Shown in pieces: positions 1-11,382 of a stretch of DNA of 64,000 nt. Under the pieces are notes generated by a model, which made no database searches, was not told where the DNA came from, and saw only the letters and a list, made by a program, of their open reading frames with translations. A program made the position numbers and the translations under genes. The DNA is from Nymphaea colorata (Eukaryota; Streptophyta; Magnoliopsida; Nymphaeales; Nymphaeaceae). How positions within the stretch are numbered: the first letter of the stretch is position 1; every line of letters starts with the position of its first letter. The stretch spans positions 15,486,106 to 15,550,105 of the forward strand of contig NC_045141.1 of assembly GCF_008831285.2 (NCBI RefSeq), in the 5' to 3' direction.

Positions 1-801
1 AACAAGTATTGATATGACAACTTTAAAAAATGTAGGCATAGGGTTAAGGCAAGATATATATTTATATATACATTTCATTTCATTAACTCAAATCTTATAA
101 AAGAGAAAATCAGAATTGCCTATAATTATAAATTATAGCTTCTTGCCATATTTTGATTCCAATATAAGACACAAAAAAAAAAAGTTTCATATCTTGTAGG
201 TGAAGGAAAAAGCTTTTCTGTGATCCTATTTTTCTTTACATAATATCCGTCCTAGTATAAACTATTGAATGACAAGGAACACTTTACACTATTCTTCAAT
301 TTAATATTGCTTTTATTCATTTACAAGTGAAGGTGAACTAAAGAAGGGTGCTAGTTTATGCTATAAGAGGCATCTTGAGTACTAAAAACATCTTTTGACT
401 CAGATGTATCATGATATTATATCTTACTATTCGTTTAAAATGGAAGTTGCTACCATATAAAGGAAATGCACCCTTGGCCTTGACTTGATTGCCAAGAAGG
501 CAAGAAATGAGTGATTTCTCCCTCTTTCCCTCTACCACTTTGATGAGGCTATATATTCAAATTTCCTTTCTGCATTGTCGAAATGTGAGAAACATCTATT
601 GTGAAAATGGAAATGAATCCATTTCATTAATTAAAATATCTTGAAAGCAAAATTAAGATTGCCTATAATATACACTTATATTGTCGTGATATTTATTATC
701 CAAGATAAGATGCAAAATATTAAAACTTTCCTTGCTTGGACTGTTCTGAGTTGGTGAAGTAAAGACTCTTAGGCATATAAATAAGATGTCGAGGTTTGTT
801 C
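1..801 (+). repeat. Dispersed direct repeat, copy 1
   Basis: This AT-rich stretch recurs in direct orientation at about 6,508-7,290, with most bases conserved and small indels (copy 2 has an extra AT-rich stretch near 6,809-6,838). Similarity ends in both copies just after a shared segment reading gatgtcgaggtttgttc. It probably extends left of the window. No coding potential or terminal signature was recognised, so it is an unclassified repeat. The two copies flank the segment with the captured gene fragments. Confidence 0.75.
372..664 (+). repeat. Inverted repeat arm, partner at 1,479-1,760
   Basis: This part of the first repeat is present again as its reverse complement at about 1,479-1,760. 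The shared segment near the turn reads gaaagcaaaattaa in one arm. The two arms enclose about 815 bases, which gives a fold-back structure typical of non-autonomous DNA transposons. No target-site duplication could be fixed. Confidence 0.7.
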
Positions 802-1478
802 AGAAAGGCTAAATAGAAGAGAATAAAGTAGCAGAAATACATGGAAACTCTTCCTTAGGCTCACCTTCCCCCAACATATTTCCTATGACTAGCTATTTGT
901 AAGGTTTCAATGCTATCCTCTTGCCTTTTCATCAGTGCCAGCTCTCAACTTTTAACTTCTCTCAAACACCTTTACATTGGATGAATTCAAATGACATGAT
1001 GTTTGCTTTTTGAGGTGTTTGAGATTTTTAGAGGCATAAATTGCCTGTGAGATAGAAATTCCTCTGTTGGTACAAAAAGATATTAGCTCCTCTGTAGAGC
1101 TTGGTTGTTTTTGCAGTTTGAGGTAGTAGGATTAGTTAAAGATGTAAACTAATTCTTGCATTCATATCTCGGACAAATTTAGATAACTAAAGAAGCAATT
1201 TACAATTTTTTTTTTGCTTAACTTGGATATAATGTGTGTATCTCATTGCTTATTTGTTACAAACATCATCTTTGGTTGCTCATATCGTTGAAAACCTGGT
1301 CTCTCTGCCTGTGCTCTTCTGTCCTAGGTATCTTTGAAGGCCTGATAGTGATATCAATGATTGCTCTAGAATCTATATGGTTAAGTGAATTCATTGTGCA
1401 TAAGAGGTTGTTCTTTCAGGCCTTTGCTGAATGTGTCTCTTGTCTTGATTAACCTTGCACTTTTGAGACCAGTTTGAG
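802..1478. other. Spacer between inverted arms, no gene seen
   Basis: AT-rich sequence with only short open frames between the two inverted arms at 372-664 and 1,479-1,760. No protein family or RNA gene recognised. Confidence 0.5.
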
Positions 1479-1760
1479 CAATATTAATTTTGCTTTCAAG
1501 ATATTTTAATTAATGAAATGGATTCATTTCCATTTTCACAATAGATGTTTCCACATTCGGACAATGCAGAAAGGAAATTTGAATATATGGCCTCATCAAA
1601 GTGGTACATGAAAAGAAAGAGAAATCACCCATTTCCTGGCAATGAAGTCAAGGCCAAGGCAGCATTTTCTTTATATAGTAGCAACTTCCATTTTACACGA
1701 ATAGTAAGATATAATATCATGATACATACATCTGAGTCGAAAGATGTTTTTACTACTCAT
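1479..1760 (-). repeat. Inverted repeat arm, partner at 372-664
   Basis: Reverse-complement copy of 372-664, with scattered substitutions. A 96-residue open frame runs across it, but it has no recognisable family and mirrors repeat sequence, so it is not annotated as a gene. Confidence 0.7.
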
Positions 1761-1797
1761 TTGAATCAAAATATACAAATATCCAAAACAGCAGTTA

Positions 1798-4090
1798 TGA
1801 TTAAGGGTATAGCCAACTCAAATCCAATCCATTGAAAATTGACATATCCTAGTTAAAATTGATTAGAAGATTTATCCAAAGAGATTTTCATTCATCCATA
1901 TCACCAAACCAACAATGTCTGCATCAAAATGCCCAATGAATTTAAATTGACTTGTTTGAAAATACCAAGTTGAGAACTTTTGTACCTTTTAGATGCATAA
2001 ATATTCTTTTCATTGTTTCTGAATGAGAAATATTGTGGCAAAACTTATGCTATCCTGAGTGTATAACATTGCATACATGATATTTTCAATTGACTGATCA
2101 TAAGGGACTATATCCTACCTTTGTCATTATTTAGAAGATGCTTTTTACTTAATTTTAAGCCTTTTAGTAGAAGGTGATTTAAATTTATTACATTCTATTG
2201 TAAAATTTATTTAGCATGTACTCAAGATATTTCTCTTAACTTAAAGCATAATAACTGAACTTCTAAGCCTAGAAATTTCGATTCAAATATATCCTCTATT
2301 CAAATTGAGGATGCAATAAGACTTACTTTTATTTATCATATCAATATCATTTCATGCCATATTTAACCAACGCTCAAAGATAAAATTATAAAATTACTCC
2401 TACTATTTTTCGCTTATACACATGAATCTAGTTTGCTTGCTTTATATCCGAATCTTGATTATGCCTTTTATAATAATAATAATACTATTTCCTTGTAATG
2501 ATTTTCAAGATAATACAATTTTTTTTTTCAGCTTATATACTTTGCTTTTATGTCCTTCAACCACGAAAGCCAATAGTTGTTCATATAAATTTCATTTGTA
2601 TATTCATTTAAGAAGGCTGTATTAAAATCTACTTGATGTAAATCCAAATCAAATAAGCAAGTGTAAAATGAACTGAGGCATGTCTTCTGACATGGAACTG
2701 TGTTCTTCATAGTCTATTCCTTCGTGTTGATGAATATCTATTCGCAACCAATCACATTTTAAATTTACAAGTAGTACCAACTATCTCTGCCATTTGCTAT
2801 TTATCAATCAAAGAAAGAATTACTAGAAATCTCTAATATATGCAATTATATGACAAGCTTATGCCGTACACTTGTCTCACAATGCAAATAGAAAAATAAT
2901 CATAAAAAAATGAATAATAAAATATCGGCTTCTTATCAACCACAAAATGAATAATCGAATAGCAACTCTCGAATTTGCAATCAACTTGGTTTCTGATTTC
3001 CAAAGCAGTATGTGAACGTGTACAACAGTCCGCTTCTACAAATCCTCAACTACTATTTTGCCATTTTATATTAATTATTCATTTTAAAAGGATTTTTGCA
3101 AGATTAATTTCCATTATCAGCATTACTTAAAATTGCCAAACAATAAAACCAAAGGAAACAATATTTGCAGGGAGGCTTTCAATTAGACTCAGAAAGAAAA
3201 ATGGCAACGACCCCACTGAAATTTAATAAAGACTTAAATAAGGGAGTTATTGAAAAAATGTTTATAAGGACTATAAAAAAAATAAATAGACTTTTAATAA
3301 AAAAAAGTGTGCACCAACATGTTGGTAACATAATTTTAACAAAAAATTGTGCACCAAAATTTGATTATGATAATCAAAGAGGTTGTCAATGGACCTTGGG
3401 TGATTTATATTGTCTTTTGCAATACATATATGTGAGTGCTGTCTAAGTGACCTGGCCAGGAAGGGTAGTTGGTATTCTAGTTATGATGGTGTCTGCCATT
3501 GTGAAAGTGGTGAACAGAGACTCATCTAACGATGTGCATTTTGGCAAGGACTCACGTTGATACGAGAGACGCTTGATGAGTGTCTCATGAATGGGCCTCA
3601 AAGAGTAAAGGTTCAAAGATGAGAGAGCTAAGAGCTATTGTCAGAGAAAACACGTTTTATTAGAAAAAAAAATGCATATAATACACCAAAACACAGTCAG
3701 CTATATAAAACGTGAAAAAAATGCATTTTTTTTAAAAATGCTAGAAAATAAAAAAAAGTGAAAAAAACACATATTATATACACTTTTTTGTGTTTTCTCA
3801 TATTTTTATGATTTTTATAATTTTCAGGATTTATTAAATGTTTTAAATTTTTTTAAAAAAAATTGAGATTTTTTCAAGATATTTCCGAGATACACAACTT
3901 TGTCGTATTATACCTGAGAAATTTTTCACAATATGATATTTGTACACGCTTTTTGTGACAATGATTAGAGCAAATGTTAGAGTCTGATGCTTCACCTTCA
4001 ATATTTGGAGCATATTCATGACATTGCATTCATAAAATCTAAATGTTGCCAAACTGTGCGCCTCTTGACTAATGTGAGTTATTTTGGACC
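1798..4090 (+). repeat. Long inverted repeat, left arm (partner 18,230-20,350)
   Basis: Several colinear stretches match the reverse complement of 18,230-20,350, for example around 1,900-2,130, 2,480-2,560, 2,860-3,150, 3,165-3,560 and 4,050-4,090. The arms are clearly diverged and interrupted by independent insertions: about 3,620-4,050 here, and the hAT-like relic at 18,293-18,492 in the partner. They are two old copies of one unclassified dispersed repeat in opposite orientation. Open frames inside are short and unrecognised. Confidence 0.7.
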
Positions 4091-4621
4091 TTAAACAGTC
4101 TATACACAGATTTTTTTTTTTTCTCTTTCACGGTTATCGACAGTTTTCACTAAAACTGAATAATAGACCTTCTGTACTCCACCATTTTCTCTTTTTTCAG
4201 CTTCATCACTGTACGCTACATGTAAATATGGATAGTTACACAGGAAAAGCAACAATTAGATCTACAATCAAGAACAAGCTGGTAACAGTGATTGAATCCA
4301 TAATCAAGACCAAGCTACATCACACTGATACATATGTTGCATTCAAGCATTCAAGCTGCAGTAAGAACATCAGTAGCCATATCAATGAACCATATCTCAA
4401 AGTAATGCTTGACACGTGAAGGACCCACTTATGAGATGCAAAAGGGCCAAGTTAATTTATGCAGTTTGTCATAAATTATTGATATTTAATAAACAAAAAA
4501 CAAGGAAACTAGGAAAATTTAAAAGTTATATTGCAATGAAAAGACAGGATTAATGCGAAAAACCATATGACAGCATTGCAGGTGATCATCAGTGATTCTG
4601 GAATGTCAACACATACTTAAC

Positions 4622-5079
4622 CATCAAGTTTAGAATGTCTGTAGCACGGCGATCTCCACTTTGCTTTTGGTTACTATAGTTCTGGCAAGTAACTACATAT
4701 GTGAATGTCATGTTGGCCATAGCCTCCAACTGAGATAATGACCTGTGGCTCTTCAATTCTTCATCCACTGGTCCCGTAACTGCCTTGTAGCCTTCCAATA
4801 TTTCTTATCCAGTATGAAGTAAACAGATTTAACTTTCATACCTAGCACTAATGTAGGACAAGAGCAATGGATTCTATACCTGTTTCAGAAGCCATGTCAA
4901 GAAAAGCTTGAAGCTTCAAAGCCCTTCTGTAGTACATCGTCCCTCGGACTATAGGAAGTAACAAGTTCATGAGGATAAAAGGGAAAGTCTGCTCAAAGAT
5001 CTACATGTGCAAACGTCTCTACCTTTCTGAAGAGAGTTTGCCCTCTTAGGGAGCTGTTCCATGAAATTATTCCATCCAT
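4622..5079 (-). pseudogene. Callose synthase (glucan synthase-like) gene fragment
   Basis: Three consecutive exons of a plant callose synthase, the plasma-membrane 1,3-beta-glucan synthase, are visible on the minus strand at 5079-5023, 4948-4880 and 4803-4622. The first encodes a segment with WNNFMEQL. The second encodes RGTMYYRRALKLQAFLDMAS. The third starts ILEGYKAV and continues through MTFTYVVTCQNY and SGDRRATDILNLM, blocks that belong to the cytoplasmic catalytic region of this family. Splice sites are canonical and the phases of the exons fit (the exon 3 join gives E at a split codon). The family's usual length is about 1,900 residues and only about 100 are present. The segment normally carrying the RGQTL motif before RGTMYY is missing. 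No further exons are seen on either side. This is therefore a captured or relic fragment rather than a working gene. Confidence 0.85.
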
Positions 5080-5385
5080 CTAAAAATATTTGGCACAATA
5101 AATAGAACCATACTTTGAGCTTCACCAGTCACTAAGTCTTATTCAAGCCTTAAGCCACAAAAACAACAATTTTCCATTGGAAATCAAAAGGCGTCTCAAA
5201 ATTGGTTCCCCCATGATACTGCCACAATTAAACTAGAAAAGAAATTGTTGCTTAGCATTTAAGCTTAGAACATGTTGGACTAAAGCCTATTTATAGTCCC
5301 AAAATGAACTTGGATGATATAAAACGACCTTAAAACGGTAGTCAAAAATTAAGTTTGTCATTGGATCAGATTCAAAACCTTCATA

Positions 5386-5800
5386 CCCTTAACTGTATCC
5401 TCTTTTTCATATATTCACATGTTCGGATTTGAATACAAAGAAAGAAAAGTCAAATCCAAACCTAAATCTGATTTTACAATCTGAATCTGATCTTTTGCAT
5501 TCATATCCGAACCCAAATCTAAATGTGGATCGAATTTGGCTGATTTTCAAAATGTAGGAGCATTAGATATAATAGAAAGTTTATTTAAAAATAAATCTGA
5601 TCTGAATCCATATCCGAATCTGATCAGATATTTAAGTATATCCAAATCCAAATCTGAATCGGAATCCAACCATATGCCATTTCTTAAATCTGAATTTGAT
5701 CTGATTTCTTAATTGGATAATTTTTTTTTTCCAGATCCAATTATTTTCAAAATGTTTCTGTCGGATATCTGATCCAAATCTAACATACTAACCATGTAAT
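5386..5800. mobile_element. AT-rich miniature element built of 'ATCCAAATCTGAATC'-type subrepeats
   Basis: Dense degenerate repeats of atccaaatctgaatc and its complement, ending in atctgatccaaatc. The same composition and partial alignment occur at 20,294-20,683, where a TAGGGATGTCAAT-like hAT-type end is visible. It separates the callose synthase and beta-galactosidase fragments. Exact ends were not fixed. Confidence 0.5.
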
Positions 5801-5814
5801 AGTTTTGCAAAGGT

Positions 5815-6352
5815 TAAGCCAGTTTAGAAAAATCTCGCCATGACTTCATCAATATCTTCAACAGGCCCATGAGGATGAGTACCTCCATAGTTCTTGAACT
5901 TGAACAAGTAATTCAAAAATGTCTTTCAAATTGACCAAGATTAGTGTGGAAAAAAAAACAAGAAACAATGAACATATGGATGTCCTATCCAACCATCTAG
6001 TCCAATTCTCAACCCACATCTTTGGACTCCTTTGGAGAGTTGGGCTCAAACTGGTCGTAGTAGAATCCATTACATGTGTCAATCAAATTGCTGATTAATA
6101 CAATGTTTGGAATTAATTTATATCCCAATAAAATGCAAAAGAAAAAAAAAACATAAAAAAATACAAAAAAAATCACCATTGGTAGGGATGGTGCATCTGA
6201 TTCTTGATACATGATCCATGGAACAAAAACATTCATAGAAATTAAGAGCCAACTTAGCAGCCCGGTTTAGATAATCCTTTCCAGCATGGTAATAAGGTGA
6301 AATTACATTTCCATACTCAGTTTCAATATGAATTGACATCAGTTGGTTAGAG
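5815..6352 (-). pseudogene. Beta-galactosidase (GH35, BGAL family) pseudogene fragment
   Basis: On the minus strand this encodes pieces of the plant GH35 beta-galactosidase catalytic domain in the correct order, spread over three frames. They are ETEYGNVISPYYHAGKDYLN, then VPWIMYQESDAPS, then IDTCNGFYYDQFEPNSPK, then SPKMWVENWTRW, and finally FKNYGGTHPHGPVEDID. The family consensus for these blocks is similar (for example ENEYGN, VPWIMCQ, NTCNGFYCD, KMWTENWTGW), so the assignment is firm. It is broken: one frameshift lies near 6,240 and a second near 6,030 between SPK and SPKMW. A stop codon follows MARFF at about 5,827, and the donor after NWTRW appears lost. A likely intron lies at about 6,090-6,180. 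Only about 120 of the usual 700-850 residues are present. Confidence 0.88.
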
Positions 6353-6507
6353 CTACTGCTATCTAGTCAAAAGGCCTGCAATCAAGAAAATCACATCTCT
6401 ATAATTCATGCTTAAGTGATAGTTGTGGCATCATATCATACAACAGCTCTCAGCTAGAACTTCAGCTACTGCTCTAAGTCACGTGGGTACGGTTATAAAG
6501 GAACGGG

Positions 6508-7290
6508 TATGGATACAACCACTTTAAAAAATGTAGTTATGGGGTTAAGGCAAGACATATATTTATATATACATTTCATTTCATTAACTCAAATCTTATA
6601 AAAGAGAAAATCAGAATTGCCTATCATTATAAATTATAGTTTGTAGCCATATATTTTGATTCCAATATAAGACAAAAAAAATGTTTCATATCTTGTAGGC
6701 CAAGGAAAATGCTTTTTTGTGATCTATTTTTCTTTACATTTTACCCGTCCAAATATAAACTATTGAATGACAAGGAACACTTTACACTATTCAACAATTT
6801 AATATTGCTTTTTGGGTTTGCAATATATATTCATTTACAAGTGGAGGTAAACTAAAGAAGGGTGCTAGTTTATGCTATAAGAGGCACCTTGAGTACTAAA
6901 AACTTTCTTTGATTTAGATTTATCATGATATTATATCTTATTATTAGTGCAAAATGGAAGTTGCTACTATATAAAGAAAATGCAGCCTTGGCCTTCACTT
7001 CATTGCCAGGAAATAGGTGATTTCTTTCTCTTTTTCTCTACCACTTTGAATGTCCTTTCTGCATTGTCCAAACGTGGGAAACATCTATTGTGAAAGTGGA
7101 AATGAATCCATTTCATTAATTAAAATATCTTGAAAGCAAAATTAAGATTGCCTATAATATACACTTATATTGTCACGATATTTATTTTCTATGGTAAGAT
7201 GCAAAACATTAAAAGCTTCCTTGCTTGGACCGTTCTGAGTTGGTGAAGTAAAGACTCTTAGGCGTATAAATAAGATGTCGAGGTTTGTTC
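6508..7290 (+). repeat. Dispersed direct repeat, copy 2
   Basis: Second copy of the repeat at 1-801, same orientation, with substitutions and small indels. Its right boundary coincides with the point where copy 1 diverges. If the two copies were LTRs the unit would be about 7.3 kb, but no TG...CA ends, primer-binding site or polyprotein were found, so I do not call it an LTR pair. Confidence 0.75.
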
Positions 7291-8553
7291 TGAAAATGTG
7301 TCTTTCTGGTTCTATGATGAACTTTGGGCAGCGATTGTGCTGCTTTTGCTGTGGGCAGGGGAAGCTGCCATGCCTGTTTGTTACCTGCCGTTATGTCTTG
7401 CCGTGGCGGGCTGTTTTCTGCTTGCCATTCTCAGGATTCCGGTTGAAGAGAGATCTTCATCGAAAATGTGCCAATTGATGCACAGATAGACTCCATCCCA
7501 CCATTGTTTCCGGCAACCTTTCCTCTTTCCGGCGGTGCTACTTCCTGCCATTGTGACTTTAATGCTGGCGGCGGCATGCTTCTTGGTTGCTTTACTCATC
7601 CTCACGGTCTCGTGCAGGGCTTAGGTGTTGTGTGGGTCTCCTTGGCCTCTGCAATCGCCTTTTGGAGTGTGGTGAGACTAGTGTTGCAGGTAAGTAGTGC
7701 GCTTTTTCCTGTGGTGCAGTAGCCCAAAATTTTTCCCTACCCCACCCGATGCAACGACCCCTTCTGCGGCCACATTGTATCCTCTTAGCCGCCCCATTAA
7801 AGAGTTCCTTGCCTTGTTGGATGTCAATCTTTCATTGTTGGATCGAGGACGCGCCTACATGGCTCTTCTTCACCGATGATGAGGAGTCGACAACCTTTTG
7901 TGATTAGGCGCTCTCCAAGGATTCAAAGCCACACATCCTCTTTGAATAGTGTTGCGTGTTGCTGCATGGGCTTTTTTGGGGTCTTGCTTGCTCGTAGGTT
8001 CATGCGATGCGAGCATAATTTTGGTGTGCGTTGGGCTGCACATACGCTTTGGCTGGCTATCGCTTCCCTGAGTCTTGAAGGGCAGTTTGTTGAAGGTCCT
8101 TTGGACAGTAATTTTGATGTTTTCTCAAATTTTGGGCACTTTTAAGTAATTTCTCTTGACAATATTTGCTATAATGGAGGTATTTTCCCAAACTTAATTA
8201 TTTTCTAAGAAAGTCCTTCTTGTACCTAATTTGTTAACAATACTACGTGTGAGGTTTAAACACACTAGAAAGGTTTAATGGAGTTTATGCATATTGTTGG
8301 TAAGTCTAAACATCTTAGTTTAACCATGAAATTTGCACTCAACGTCTCTTTATGTAAACTGGAATTTAATCAGCTCATATGAACAACCATTGAATTTTAA
8401 GTGTTCAAGTGATCTCTTAGAGTTCTACATTGTTTGGGACAAGATCTGTTGTTCTTCTTTTATCACCAAAAAAGAAAACAAGAACATAAAACAGTATATC
8501 AAATAAAATTGCCAAATTTGTGAGTTACTGTACAAAAATTTGGAGCCCAATTG
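7291..8553. other. GC-richer stretch followed by AT-rich DNA, no recognised gene
   Basis: 7,291-8,150 is noticeably richer in G+C than its surroundings and carries overlapping open frames of 60-89 codons on both strands (for example 7,275-7,478 and 7,876-8,145). None has a recognisable domain. The abrupt composition change right at the end of the 6,508-7,290 repeat suggests inserted, probably transposon-derived, sequence. 8,150-8,553 is AT-rich with nothing recognised. Confidence 0.4.
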
Positions 8554-9949
8554 ACAATACTTTGGCATGGCTTAGCCTTAATCTGCACATATAAGCGTGC
8601 ATATTACCTGGCTTATTAGAAAACATGTTTTCGTTCGTATAAATTTTTCAAAAAAAAACTTTAGTTCTAACCCATCAAGTATTGGGTACTATGAGTCATT
8701 GATTTTTTGCTTGCTTAAGGGACACATGCGACCATGAAAATAATCAGTTTCAATACATTTTTTTATGTATTAGATCAATTAAAAACCACATCTGCTGGAT
8801 TACATCAGTTACAAAAATTATGAGTGGGTAGTTGATGTTTCTTATCTTATATATTGGAATTTGATGTGACTTGGTTTACCGTAGTATCCCTTGCGCTGCC
8901 TTTAACATTTTTCCATCTGTTGAGTCCTGTTATCTTGGTGAGCAAACTGCTGCTATAATTGGGAAGACCATGACCCTAAGCTTTTGCCCACCGACTAAAG
9001 AACGCCAGTTTAAATATTGCCGCCTAAGCTTGCATTGGCACTAAGCATTTGCACTAAGTTTACGTTCTCTCTCTCTCTGTCCCCCTTTGATTTTGAAGGT
9101 TCGGTCGATCAGCTGTAAAAAAAAAAAAGTAGAGGGCTGTTCTGGTGCGTTTCTGTAAACCTGTCAGGGATTTGGAATCGGCGAAGAAGATGGTAATTGA
9201 GGCAGCTGCTGGCGTTGCAGTTGTGGGAAATTGTGAGAGACATCCCTACTCAACGCGGTAGGTTTAGAGAGCAGTACCGGCGGCTTGGCAAGTTTGAAAC
9301 CCATTCTGGCCTGACTGCCACCGGCCGAATTGAATGACGTGCTGAGGAGGGGCGGAGAGCTCATCGAAAAAGTGTGGTAAAGTTTTCAGCTGCAAGCAAA
9401 AGAAGTACTCTAGGCGGCTAAAGAAGCTAGATGAAGAGATTGACCGATTAGTACGGATGCAGACGCTGAGGGAACTTCAGCAACGTTCCTGAGGTCGAGG
9501 ATGAGCGGAGCGGGTGGCCACAGACCGAACATGGGCGTCGGGCAGCGGCGGCCTTCGCCGACTGGACTGCCTTCACGGCCCCGCAAATGTTCTCATGCCC
9601 AAGCACCTCCGGGTTGCATTCCGCGCACGCCAGCACAAACCCACATGCGAGAATCTCAACATTATCTCCTCAAATTATTAATACAAACATATTGCTAGGA
9701 TTAGGTTTGAGGATTTTGTCATTTTTTGTCGTGCCGCATACAATTTGAACGCGATCTGTAATGCGTTTAGCTGCCTTGCTCGGTCGACGCATTGACATAA
9801 GCAGGTGAGAGCAGGCAGAAACCTACAAACTAACAACGCTTGAACAAAAAATACAGTCACAGATTTTATGGCCGGCAAGAGGAATCTGGCAATTAAAAAA
9901 TGGCAGTTTGTTGCATGCAAGAAATAAAGTTGTCCCTGAGAGAGGTGGT
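8554..9949 (+). repeat. Long terminal inverted repeat, left arm
   Basis: This 1.4-kb arm matches the reverse complement of 10,322-11,382 plus 16,186-16,493. The outermost shared bases are acaatactttggcatgg at 8,554 and their complement ending at 16,493. The innermost shared bases end at ggtggt near 9,949. The arms carry a fragment of coding-like sequence and enclose only about 370 bases, as in fold-back or Pack-MULE-like DNA transposons. No matching target duplication was seen outside the ends. Confidence 0.85.
9130..9492 (+). pseudogene. RPW8-like coding fragment in left arm
   Basis: Within the arm, a broken coding sequence can be followed through frameshifts. It runs VRFCKPVRDLESAKKMVIEA, later ELNDVLRRGGELIEKV, then in another frame KKYSRRLKKLDEEIDRLVRM followed by QTLRELQQRS and a stop at 9,490-9,492. 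The pattern of a basic KYSRRLKKLDEEI helix after a leucine-rich ELxxxLRRG segment resembles the C-terminal half of the RPW8 coiled-coil domain found in helper-type resistance proteins. This is a motif-level resemblance only. At least one frameshift separates the segments, and there is no NB-ARC or LRR sequence nearby. Confidence 0.4.
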
Positions 9950-10321
9950 AAATGATCCAAAATCAAACCTACTTTCAGGTAAGCAACGAAGATCCACTCT
10001 CCGGCAGAGAGTCTAATTTTTTACCCAAGAGATTTCTTATGTTATAATAAATATTAAAAATATTAAGTTATATTGAGTAAGTGAAAGTAAAAAAGAGTTT
10101 TTATTAGTTGGTTTCATAAGGTATTAGGGTTACTTTTAATACCATGGAGTACCATCTTATTGTGGTTCAACTTGTACATCATTTACCATCTTTTTCATAA
10201 TACATGAACTTGATGCCTTTATACTCGAAATAAAAAATAAATGCCTTTATACCCGAAAAAAAAAACTAAACTCCTCTACACTCACATAAAAACTGAACGT
10301 CTGACAACCCTAAGCTGTTGC
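9950..10321. other. Internal region of the long-TIR element
   Basis: AT-rich 372-base loop between the two arms. It contains no transposase or other coding sequence, so the element is non-autonomous. Confidence 0.6.
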
Positions 10322-11382
10322 ACCACCTTTCTCAGGGACAACTTTATTTCTTGCATGCAACAAACTGCCATTTTTTAATTGCCAAATTCCTCTTGCCGGC
10401 CTGTGACTGTATTTTTTGTTCAAGCGTTGTTAGTTTGTAGGTTTCTGCCTGCTCTCATCTGCTTATGTCAATGCGTCGACCGAGCAAGGCAGCTAAATGC
10501 ATTACAGATCGCGTTCAAATTGTATGCGGCACGCAAAAAATGACAAAATCCTCAAACCTAATCCTAGCAATATGTTTGTATTAATAATTTGAGGAGATAA
10601 TGTTGAGATTCTCGCATGTGGATTTGTGCTGGTGTGCGCGGAATGCAACCCGAAGGTGCTTGGGCATGAGAGCATTTGCGGGGCCGTGAAGGCAGTCCAG
10701 TCGGCGAAGGCCGCCGCTGTCCGACGCCCATGTTCGGTCTGTGGCCACTTGCTCCGCTCATCCTCGACCTCAAGAACGTTGCTGAAGCTCCCTCAGCGTC
10801 TGCATCCGTACTAATCGGTCAATCTCTTCATCTAGCTTCTTTAGCCGCCTAGAGTACTTCTTTTGCTTGAGGAAACTTTACCCTTTCGATGAGCTCTCCA
10901 ACCCTCCTTAGCACGTCATTCAATTCGGCCGACAGCAGTCTGGCCAGAATGGGTTTCAAAAGTTGCCAAGTGTTGCTCAAGCCGCCGGTACTGCTTTGTT
11001 GAGTAAAGAGGTCTCTGTTGTATGACAAAGCCCTCAATTACCAACTTCTTTGCCGATTCCAAATCCCTGACAGGTTTGCAGAAACGCACCTGAACAGCCC
11101 TCTACTTCCTTTTTACAGCTGCTCCGCCGAACCTTCAAAATCAAAGGGGGACAGAGAGAGAGAGAGATCGTAAACTTAGTGCCAATGCTTAGTGCCAATG
11201 CAAGCTTAGGCGGCAATATTTAAACAGGCGTTCTTTAGTCGCTCGGCAAAAGCTTAGTGCCATGGTCTTCTCAATTATAGCAGTAGTTTGCGCACCAAGA
11301 TAACAGGACTCAACAAATGGAAAATTGTTAAAGGCAGTGCAAGGGACACTACCGTAAACCAAGTCACATCAAATTCACATAT
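10322..11382 (-). repeat. Long terminal inverted repeat, right arm (inner part)
   Basis: Reverse-complement counterpart of about 8,860-9,949. It runs from the loop to position 11,382, where homology stops abruptly at the edge of the LTR insertion, and resumes at 16,186. Differences from the left arm are substitutions and a few indels, indicating an old element. Confidence 0.85.
10770..11110 (-). pseudogene. RPW8-like coding fragment in right arm
   Basis: Mirror copy of the fragment at 9,130-9,492. The KKYSRRLKKLDEEIDRLVRM segment is preserved and ends at a stop at 10,772-10,770. Upstream, RFCKPVRDLESAKKLVIEGF and YSTKQYRRLEQHLATFE are readable before a frameshift into AELNDVLRRVGELIERVKF. 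In this copy the middle part is slightly better preserved than in the left arm. Function is not assigned beyond a tentative RPW8-type coiled coil. Confidence 0.4.

Noticed and set aside
1-7290. Direct repeats 1-801 and 6,508-7,290 as a pair of LTRs
   Set aside because: No TG...CA ends, target duplication, primer-binding site or polyprotein; an independent repeat pair is equally likely.
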